DNA of 5,031 nucleotides from DATFYI01 sp035315125 (GTDB lineage: Bacteria; Chloroflexota; Anaerolineae; Anaerolineales; Anaerolineaceae). This document shows, one piece after another, positions 1-5,031 of the stretch (the stretch's first letter is position 1; each line of letters starts with the position of its first letter). The notes under the pieces were generated by a model. It saw nothing but the letters and a program-made list of their open reading frames with translations. It had not been told where the DNA came from and did not search any database. The DNA is taken from assembly GCA_035315125.1 (NCBI GenBank), contig DATFYI010000343.1, positions 1-5,031 on the forward strand, written 5' to 3'. The position numbers and the translations under genes are program-made.

Positions 1-432
1 AGTGGATAAAATGCCGGCGCGTTTTCCGGCGTTCAACAAAATCTGGTAGACCAGATTGGAGGTTGTTGTCTTTCCATCGGTGCCTGTTACACCAATCACG
101 GTCAAATTACGCCCCGGGAAACCTTGCAGCGCCGCTGATAAATAAGCCAGGGCTGCCCGTGTGTCCTCAACCCTGATATAGGGTACACGAATATCCGAAA
201 CCGGCTGGCTGCCAATAACTGCCACTGCGCCGCGTTCTACCGCCGCAGGGATGAAAAGGTGCCCATCCACATTCCCGCCGACCAGAGCCACAAAAACCTG
301 ACCAGGTTGCACCGTCCGAGAATCCAAAGCAACTCCTGTGACAGGCACTGCGGGGATCATTTCCGGCGAAACAGGTTTTATTGGAATACTCTCAAAAAGC
401 TGTGCCAGAGTCTGATGCACAAAACCGATCAT
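1..432 (-). CDS. murE: MurE-like UDP-N-acetylmuramoyl-dipeptide ligase, N-terminal part (3' end cut by window)
   Basis: This is an ATP-dependent cytoplasmic Mur ligase. MurE adds the third amino acid (usually meso-diaminopimelate or lysine) to UDP-MurNAc-L-Ala-D-Glu in peptidoglycan synthesis. Only 144 codons are visible, against about 480-500 in the family. Residues about 30-75 form the N-terminal UDP-binding domain, with the DSR motif at 37-39, PGQVFVAL at 43-50 and DGHLFIPAA at 56-64. The P-loop GVTGTDGKTTT lies at 114-124, and K121 is the expected ATP-phosphate-binding lysine. Most MurE proteins have Asn where this one has D119. The P-loop wording fits MurE better than MurF, MurC or MurD. 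The central and C-terminal domains, which set the amino-acid specificity, are outside the window, so the substrate is unknown. The start is ATG at 432-430, preceded by GAGGA; the frame is open back to a stop at 468-466, with weaker TTG starts at 462 and 447. It is separated from nuoN by 168 bases and is probably its own transcription unit. Confidence 0.88.
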   Translation of the reverse strand, partial: MIGFVHQTLAQLFESIPIKPVSPEMIPAVPVTGVALDSRTVQPGQVFVALVGGNVDGHLFIPAAVERGAVAVIGSQPVSDIRVPYIRVEDTRAALAYLSAALQGFPGRNLTVIGVTGTDGKTTTSNLVYQILLNAGKRAGILST

Positions 433-436
433 AATT

Positions 437-441
437 TCCTC
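437..441 (-). promoter_or_regulatory. Ribosome binding site that favours the ATG-432 start of murE
   Basis: GAGGA lies 4 bases before ATG 432-430, a rather short spacing. Neither in-frame TTG upstream has a well-spaced Shine-Dalgarno: TTG 462 has GAGGG directly abutting it. Starting at 432 also puts the TLAQLFESIP segment near residue 8, where MurE proteins usually have their TL.EL-type opening. Confidence 0.5.
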
Positions 442-482
442 GTTCAACTCATCTACCGTCAACCCTCAATTCGTTCTCCATG

Positions 483-528
483 AATAAAAAGCTTTGATGG
501 ATAGGAGATTGAACCCCATCACCAAAGC
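483..528 (-). terminator. Candidate intrinsic terminator after the nuo operon
   Basis: Read on the minus strand, GCTTT (528-524) pairs with AAAGC (495-491) and GATGG (520-516) pairs with CCATC (500-496). A 3-base bulge (GGT, 523-521) separates the two stem parts. Two more G-C pairs (515-514 with 505-504, across a TAT bulge) may close a small loop. The stem is followed directly by TTTTTATT (490-483). It starts 73 bases after the nuoN stop. The bulge and modest GC content make it weaker than a textbook terminator, and it could instead act as a leader hairpin for murE. Confidence 0.5.
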
Positions 529-531
529 CAT

Positions 532-559
532 ATTGTACTATCAACCGGTTTGAATTCAA
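532..559 (-). promoter_or_regulatory. Candidate sigma-70-type promoter for murE
   Basis: On the minus strand a -35-like TTGAAT (559-554, 4 of 6 to TTGACA) and a -10-like TACAAT (537-532, 5 of 6 to TATAAT) are separated by 16 bases. Transcription would start near 525, leaving a leader of about 93 bases before ATG 432. The -35 box sits within the palindrome TTGAATTCAA. The predicted start lies inside the 5' arm of the terminator-like hairpin. The call rests on consensus matching alone. Confidence 0.4.
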
Positions 560-570
560 CTTTTATAAAA
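543..570. repeat. Cluster of three adjoining perfect palindromes
   Basis: Three perfect dyads follow one another: AACCGGTT (543-550), TTGAATTCAA (550-559) and TTTTATAAAA (561-570). The first two share one base and the third begins one base later. Together they fill 28 bases of the nuoN-murE gap and overlap both promoter candidates. Such dyads could be a binding site for a dimeric regulator, but no known operator is recognised. Confidence 0.45.
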
Positions 571-590
571 TATTTACACCCTCTTGACGA
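562..590 (-). promoter_or_regulatory. Alternative promoter candidate upstream of murE
   Basis: TCGTCA (590-585, 4 of 6 to the -35 consensus) and TATAAA (567-562, 5 of 6 to the -10 consensus) are 17 bases apart on the minus strand. The -10 is part of the palindrome TTTTATAAAA in an AT-rich tract, so a chance match is quite possible. A transcript from here would start near 555 and would contain the whole terminator-like hairpin, unlike one from the 532-559 candidate. Confidence 0.2.
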
Positions 591-600
591 AAACTTCAGG

Positions 601-2058
601 TCAATTTGTCAAAAGAGAAGCCGCTGCACCATTCGATAAGCCAAACCACGGTGCGAAAACTGTGCCCAACAGGATAATCCCTATGATACAAAGCACAATT
701 GCCGTGCTCCACGAACCCGACATCGCTAAAGGTTTCGTCTCGTTTTCTGAACGGAGCAGGTAAACAACTTTTAATACCACCAAATAGTAATACAATCCCA
801 CCACCGAATTGATGATCCCGATGATTGCCAGCCAGACCAGATGCGCCTGGATGGCCGAAGCGAAAACAAAAAGCTTACCTGCGAATCCCCCAAAAGGTGG
901 AATGCCTGCCAGAGATAGAAACGAGACCAACAGCGCCAATGCCAGACCCGGGCTGCGACGGCTTAGTCCGGCATAAGCTGAGATTTCATCCGAGCCAACC
1001 GCGTGACCGACCAGCGTTACGATACCAAATGCCGCCAGGTTGGTCACCAGATAAGAACCCAGATAATATACCGCCGCACTGCTACCCAATTGGGAATTAG
1101 AAGCTACTCCGATCAAGATATAACCGGCTTGAGCTATTGAGGAGTAAGCCAGTAAACGCTTGATGTTCTTCTGGGCCAATGCCAAAAAGTTGCCCACAAT
1201 CATGCTGGCAATCGAAAGCAGCGCTATGATAATCGTCCAGACAGAAGCCATATCCGGAAATGCCACCAACAAAACTCTTAATAGTACAGCAAAGCCAGCC
1301 GCCTTCGAGGCAGTTGAAAGAAACCCGGCTACCGGTGTTGGCGCCCCTTCGTAAACATCTGGAGCCCAGAAATGGAATGGCACCGCCGATATTTTAAAAC
1401 CAAAACCGACCAGCACCAGCATGATCGCGGTAACTGTTACAAAGATCGGCAACTGGCCAGCCCTGAGCGCTGCTGCTATTTGATAAATTTGGGTTATCCC
1501 GCTAAATCCGTACAGCAGGCTGAAACCATACAGCATCACCGCCGAGGTCATCGCCCCAAAAAGAAGATATTTGATACCTGCTTCAACTGATTTTTGATTA
1601 CGGGTCAAGAAACCAGCCATGATGTACAACGGGATTGAAGTGGTTTCGATTGCCAGGTAGAGCAGAATTAGATCGGCAGCCGACGCCATCAACATCATAC
1701 CCAGTGTGCTGACCAGCATCAAAGCAAAGAACTCACCGCGCTGCCCGAGTGATTCTTGGTCGAGCGCAAACAGAGCCGTCAGAGCCGCACCGGTTATGAA
1801 AATGAGTTGGAAGACATAACTGGCGCTATCCTGACGCAGCATGCCACCCCAAATCAGCCGTGGCGACATGGGTGGCGGGGTTAAGAAAACAGTCAACAAG
1901 GCAGTCACAATTAAACCACCGGCAGTAATCCAGCCCAGCGGTATCTTCCTGCCCTTCGGCCAGAGCAGATCAATTATCAGGATAATGGCAAGCAATACCA
2001 TTAAACAAATTTCGGGTAGGATTGCCAGGACCATTGTAGGATCAAAAGGTGTGTTCAT
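601..2058 (-). CDS. nuoN: NADH-quinone oxidoreductase subunit N
   Basis: This is the antiporter-like subunit of the complex I membrane arm that lies nearest the quinone module and translocates protons across the cytoplasmic membrane. The 485-residue length equals that of E. coli NuoN. The protein is almost wholly hydrophobic, with many membrane segments (about 14 are usual in the family). The expected charged residues are all present: E138 in the YLAIETTSIPLY segment (helix 5), K222 in GFGFKISAVPFHFW (helix 7), K252 in STASKAAG (helix 8) and K395 in PPFGGFAGKLF (helix 12). The APDVYEGAPTPVAGF segment after K222 is characteristic of NuoN and separates it from NuoM and NuoL. The start ATG 2058-2056 has a strong Shine-Dalgarno inside the end of nuoM2, and only 3 bases separate the genes. 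It is the last nuo gene here; a candidate terminator follows. No truncation or frameshift is seen. Confidence 0.97.
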   Translation of the reverse strand: MNTPFDPTMVLAILPEICLMVLLAIILIIDLLWPKGRKIPLGWITAGGLIVTALLTVFLTPPPMSPRLIWGGMLRQDSASYVFQLIFITGAALTALFALDQESLGQRGEFFALMLVSTLGMMLMASAADLILLYLAIETTSIPLYIMAGFLTRNQKSVEAGIKYLLFGAMTSAVMLYGFSLLYGFSGITQIYQIAAALRAGQLPIFVTVTAIMLVLVGFGFKISAVPFHFWAPDVYEGAPTPVAGFLSTASKAAGFAVLLRVLLVAFPDMASVWTIIIALLSIASMIVGNFLALAQKNIKRLLAYSSIAQAGYILIGVASNSQLGSSAAVYYLGSYLVTNLAAFGIVTLVGHAVGSDEISAYAGLSRRSPGLALALLVSFLSLAGIPPFGGFAGKLFVFASAIQAHLVWLAIIGIINSVVGLYYYLVVLKVVYLLRSENETKPLAMSGSWSTAIVLCIIGIILLGTVFAPWFGLSNGAAASLLTN

Positions 2059-2061
2059 GGC

Positions 2062-3534
2062 TTATCCACCTCCCAACAAAGTCAGCGCATGGCTGACCCC
2101 AGATTGGACCAGCGGCACCATCAGAACCGGAAACACACCCAACCCAATGATAATCATAGAGAGCATACCGATTGTAAACTTATCCAACACAGATATGTCT
2201 GTAACTGTATTTGCAAATTCAGCAGGCAGATCTCCAAAGAAAACCCGCCGGACAACCAGCAATATATAAGCTGCAGTTACTACAATTGCAATCGCAGCGA
2301 TGATTGCTACCAGCGGGAGAGTTTGCAATACCCCCATAAACACCGGGAATTCGGCAACAAAACCGGAGGTACCGGGCATACCCATGGATGCTAACCCTCC
2401 GATGATAAAACAGATCGCTGCCCAGGGCATCTTCTGGAACAAACCTCCCAGTTTGGAAATGTCACGAGTGTGGGTGCGATCATAAACCATTCCAACAATA
2501 GAAAAGAAGAGAGCCGTCATCACGCCGTGTGAGAACATTTGCAGGCTGGCACCCATCAGCCCGGTCTTATTTAAAGTGGCAAAACCGATCAGCACCAGCC
2601 CCATATGTGACACCGATGAAAAACCGATCACATATTTGAAGTCGGTCTGGATCATGGCGATAAAAGCCCCGTAGACCACGTTGATAGTAGCCAGAACCAG
2701 TATCCAGGTTGACCAAGCCCTGGCCCCCTCAGGTAATAACATAATCCCCACGCGCAGGGCTGCAAAGGCGCCCACCTTCATCTCCACCCCGGCCAGCAGC
2801 ATGGAGACCGCTGTTGGCGCAGCCACGTGGCCGTCTGGCGCCCAGGAATGGAATGGAAAAATACCGCCCAGAATTGCAAACCCCAGGAAAACAAACGGGA
2901 ACCAGAGACGCTGTACATCCATCGAGAAGCCGGCCTTTTCCAATGCCAGCATATCAAAAGTATGCAAACCTGAGCTGAAGTAAATCGCCAAGGCGCCGAT
3001 CAGAGACAGCACCGAACCGAAGAAAAGGTAAAGCGTCAGTTTCATGCCGCCGTATTCCCTGGTCTTAGGCGAACCCCACACCACGATCATCAGATATTTT
3101 GGAAATACCGCCAGCTCGAAGAAAAAGAACAGTTCAAACAAATCCAGGCTGCTGAAAACACCCAACACACTGGTTCCCAGGAACATCATAAAACTAAAGA
3201 ATTCTCTGGGCCGATCATCCACCTTCCAAGAAATCATCACACCACACAACAAAACCAGCGAACCCATCAGCAGCAATGGCACGCTGATCCCATCCACACC
3301 CAGGTAATAAGAAATCCCCAGCGCCGGCAGCCAGGGACTATGCTCGATGAACTGGTAACTGCCTGCCGTAATGTTGTAGCTGGCATAAACCCAGATCGAC
3401 AGCAAGAAGCTCAAGCCAGCCGCTCCAAGTGCAATCCCGTGTATCCAGTTCTTTTGATCAGCCGGCAAGAGCAGGATGACTATCCCGGCCAGCAGTGGTA
3501 TGAAAATAATGATGCTCAAAAACGGGAACTGCAT
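2062..3534 (-). CDS. nuoM: NADH-quinone oxidoreductase subunit M, second copy (lacks the helix-7 lysine)
   Basis: This is an antiporter-like membrane subunit of complex I, 490 residues long, close to the usual NuoM length. NuoM hallmarks are GVDGISVPL (79-87), HTRD (355-358) in the YDRTHTRD segment, and MGMPGTSGFVAEF (384-396). Conserved residues kept are E140 (helix 5), K253 (helix 8), H336, H355 and E395 (helix 12). The lysine expected in helix 7 (K234 in E. coli NuoM) is missing: the segment reads FAILGGIFPFHSW, with L222 where copy 1 has K in FAIKVPIWPFHTW. Extra charges relative to copy 1 are E134 and K146 around helix 5 and E251 in the GVEMKVG segment of helix 8. The next segment, APDGHVAAPTAVSM, also differs from LPDAHTEAPTAGSM in copy 1. 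It starts 10 bases after nuoM1 and ends 3 bases before nuoN. Whether it pumps protons cannot be told from the sequence. Confidence 0.95.
   Translation of the reverse strand: MQFPFLSIIIFIPLLAGIVILLLPADQKNWIHGIALGAAGLSFLLSIWVYASYNITAGSYQFIEHSPWLPALGISYYLGVDGISVPLLLMGSLVLLCGVMISWKVDDRPREFFSFMMFLGTSVLGVFSSLDLFELFFFFELAVFPKYLMIVVWGSPKTREYGGMKLTLYLFFGSVLSLIGALAIYFSSGLHTFDMLALEKAGFSMDVQRLWFPFVFLGFAILGGIFPFHSWAPDGHVAAPTAVSMLLAGVEMKVGAFAALRVGIMLLPEGARAWSTWILVLATINVVYGAFIAMIQTDFKYVIGFSSVSHMGLVLIGFATLNKTGLMGASLQMFSHGVMTALFFSIVGMVYDRTHTRDISKLGGLFQKMPWAAICFIIGGLASMGMPGTSGFVAEFPVFMGVLQTLPLVAIIAAIAIVVTAAYILLVVRRVFFGDLPAEFANTVTDISVLDKFTIGMLSMIIIGLGVFPVLMVPLVQSGVSHALTLLGGG
2066..2074 (-). promoter_or_regulatory. 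nuoN ribosome binding site embedded in the nuoM2 C-terminus
   Basis: GGGAGGTGG on the minus strand overlaps the codons GGA-GGT-GGA for the terminal Gly-Gly-Gly of NuoM2. The core GGAGGT (2073-2068) is 9 bases before the nuoN ATG. The upstream stop TAA (2064-2062) lies between the site and the start, an arrangement typical of translational coupling. Confidence 0.8.
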
Positions 3535-3539
3535 CCTAC

Positions 3540-3546
3540 ACCTCTT
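3540..3546 (-). promoter_or_regulatory. nuoM2 ribosome binding site overlapping the nuoM1 stop
   Basis: AAGAGGT on the minus strand begins within the nuoM1 stop codon TAA (3547-3545) and ends 5 bases before the nuoM2 ATG (3534-3532). A ribosome finishing nuoM1 would cover this site, so the two copies are probably translated in a coupled way. Confidence 0.65.
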
Positions 3547-5031
3547 AGAACCACGTCATGACAGCATGATTGATGATATTTAATATCCAGGCTGGCCAGA
3601 TACCGACAGCCAACATCAATATCATTAATGGAGTGATCACAACCAGCTCACGCACATTGATCTCTTTGACGTGACCAACCCAATGTTCATTGAGTGGCCC
3701 GTGTAGAACCAGTTTAAGAGCTTTCAGTATATATGCGCCGGTAAACAACAGGCCAATCATGCTGATGGCAGTCGCCAATGTAAAGACTGGCCAGGCGCCT
3801 CGCACCACCAGAAACTCAGAGATAAACCCGCCTAATCCCGGCAACCCCAGTGAACCCATCGCCGTAAATATCAATACACTGCCATAAATGGGCAAGATCG
3901 CATACAAACCGCCATAAGCGTTCAAATCACGTGTGTGCGTGCGGTCGTAAATCACACCGACCAGGAAGAACATACCGGCCGCAGAAATACCGTGGTTGAA
4001 CATCTGCAGAACCGCCCCGTTGATTGCAATCACCGCATTTTGAGTGCCGCTGGCCCAGGCCGCCGCCGCCACCGCCAACACTACAAAGCCCATATGGTTA
4101 ATGGAAGAATAGGCTACTAATCGCTTGAAATCTGTCTGCCCATAGGCTCCAAATGCCCCAAACACAATTGACATCGTACCCAGAAAAGCCAGCCAACCGG
4201 CGTAATGATGTGATTCCAGCGGATAAAGCGGTAGAACCAGCCTCAAAAAGCCGTAGGCGCCTAATTTTAGCAGCACACCGGCCAGGATCATCGATCCGGC
4301 TGTCGGCGCTTCGGTATGGGCATCGGGCAGCCATGTATGGAAGGGCCAGATTGGCACCTTGATGGCAAATGCGATCACGAATGCCCAAAAGGCAATCGAT
4401 TTTACCGTCTCAATTGGCAAACCCATCAGCATCGTATTACTGGCCAGATTGGGCCATATTTTTAGCAGTTGAGGAATATCATACGTGCCCGACACCACCC
4501 CAATCAACTGGATCGCCAGCAGCAGGCCTAACGATCCACCCATCGTATACAGGATGAATTTTAATGAAGCATAATTCCGTTTGGCGCCTCCCCATTGGGC
4601 GATCAAGAAATACATCGGCACCAAACCGGCTTCCCAAAAAACGAAGAACAACATCAGATCCAGCACCATGAAAACGCCCAACAAACCGGTTTCCAACAAC
4701 AAAAACAGGATCATATAGGCTTTGACACGCTGGGAAATGCTATAAGAGGTCAGTATCGCCAGGGGTGTTAGCAATGTGGTCAAAATCACCATTGTTAGCG
4801 AAATGCCATCCACCCCCACGTGATAACTGGAATTCAAAGCCGCATACCAACTGAGCTGTTCCTGGAATTGGAATCCCGATTGAGCCGGATCAAAACGGAA
4901 CCAAAGCACTAAAGATAGCACAAATGCGATCAGGCTGGTAACTAACGCTATCCAGCGGATCAAGCTTTCATGCCGGGCTGGCACAAATAAGAGCACCAAA
5001 GCCCCCAGAGTTGGTATGAATAAAATGAACG
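3545..5031 (-). CDS. nuoM: NADH-quinone oxidoreductase subunit M, first copy (5' end cut by window)
   Basis: This is the antiporter-like proton-translocating subunit of the complex I membrane arm. The frame is open to the window edge, so the TTG at 4999-4997 is an internal leucine codon and not the start. Ten more codons are visible upstream (FILFIPTLGA). Alignment of this segment with IIIFIP of copy 2 suggests only about 7 residues are missing, giving roughly 500 in total. Counting from the first whole codon (5029-5027), the functional residues are E133 in FWEAGLVPMYF (helix 5), K224 in FAIKVPIWPFHTW (helix 7), K255 in GVLLKLGAYG (helix 8), H346, H365 in YDRTHTRD and E405 in GLPGLGGFISEF (helix 12). 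All match the canonical NuoM pattern, so this copy should be a competent proton channel. NuoL and the rest of the operon are expected at higher coordinates, outside the window. Confidence 0.95.
   Translation of the reverse strand, partial: FILFIPTLGALVLLFVPARHESLIRWIALVTSLIAFVLSLVLWFRFDPAQSGFQFQEQLSWYAALNSSYHVGVDGISLTMVILTTLLTPLAILTSYSISQRVKAYMILFLLLETGLLGVFMVLDLMLFFVFWEAGLVPMYFLIAQWGGAKRNYASLKFILYTMGGSLGLLLAIQLIGVVSGTYDIPQLLKIWPNLASNTMLMGLPIETVKSIAFWAFVIAFAIKVPIWPFHTWLPDAHTEAPTAGSMILAGVLLKLGAYGFLRLVLPLYPLESHHYAGWLAFLGTMSIVFGAFGAYGQTDFKRLVAYSSINHMGFVVLAVAAAAWASGTQNAVIAINGAVLQMFNHGISAAGMFFLVGVIYDRTHTRDLNAYGGLYAILPIYGSVLIFTAMGSLGLPGLGGFISEFLVVRGAWPVFTLATAISMIGLLFTGAYILKALKLVLHGPLNEHWVGHVKEINVRELVVITPLMILMLAVGIWPAWILNIINHAVMTWF

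Noticed and set aside
457..462. TTGACG as a -35 box for a promoter close to murE
   Set aside because: It matches 5 of 6 consensus bases, but the sequence 16-18 bases downstream (around 440-433) has no plausible -10 and is already occupied by the murE ribosome binding site.
449..481. Ten-codon open frame (ATG 481 to TGA 451-449) in the murE leader
   Set aside because: It has no Shine-Dalgarno and no run of regulatory codons, and it is out of frame with murE. It is too short to support as an upstream regulatory peptide.
259..483. Plus-strand 74-codon open frame antisense to murE
   Set aside because: The minus strand here encodes clear Mur ligase motifs (DSR, DGHLFIPAA), so the plus frame is incidental.
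580..600. Weak inverted repeat just after the nuoN stop (CCTGAAG with CTTGA-like sequence)
   Set aside because: Pairing is broken and short and no T-tract follows. The hairpin at 483-528 is a much better terminator candidate.
1841..2269. Plus-strand 142-codon open frame across the nuoN-nuoM2 junction
   Set aside because: It is antisense to two confidently identified genes and crosses their junction. Its composition reflects the complement of hydrophobic codons and no family is recognised.
4098..4388. Minus-strand 96-codon open frame inside nuoM1
   Set aside because: It lies in a different frame within strongly conserved nuoM1 coding sequence, shows no recognisable domain and has no independent support. 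It is a shadow frame.
4997..4999. TTG as the nuoM1 start codon
   Set aside because: The frame continues upstream without a stop to the window edge, and the upstream residues FILFIPTLGA align with the first membrane helix of NuoM2. The true start lies outside the window.

Overview
The window comes from a bacterial chromosome. All recognisable genes lie on the minus strand, so transcription runs from high to low coordinates. It holds the distal end of a respiratory complex I (nuo) operon, followed by the start of a peptidoglycan-synthesis gene. The gene order is nuoM (copy 1, 5' end cut off by the window edge), nuoM (copy 2), nuoN, then a 168-base gap and the 5' part of a murE-like Mur ligase gene that runs off the left edge. 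The tandem nuoM pair and the GTDGKTTT form of the Mur ligase P-loop resemble what I recall from Chloroflexota (Anaerolineae-like) bacteria. That assignment is an inference from protein character only and is tentative.

Region 601-5031 is tightly packed. NuoM1 and nuoM2 are separated by 10 bases and nuoM2 and nuoN by 3 bases, so the three genes are almost certainly co-transcribed and translationally coupled. Each encodes an antiporter-like membrane subunit of NADH:quinone oxidoreductase. NuoM1 and NuoN keep the full set of charged residues expected for proton translocation. NuoM2 does not: the lysine normally found in transmembrane helix 7 is a leucine, while extra charged residues appear in or near helices 5 and 8. 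The operon therefore encodes at least three antiporter-like subunits in this window, plus presumably a NuoL upstream. That is one more than the standard NuoL-NuoM-NuoN trio, as in the '2M' type of complex I.

Region 433-600 is the only non-coding stretch. It contains a run of three adjoining short perfect palindromes, two candidate minus-strand promoters, and a bulged hairpin followed by a T-tract that looks like an intrinsic terminator. The layout suggests that nuo transcription is stopped here while murE is started from a promoter whose start point falls inside the terminator stem.

I see no tRNA, rRNA, CRISPR array, insertion sequence, attachment site or origin. Plus-strand open frames and the 4098-4388 minus-strand frame are shadows of the genes listed.
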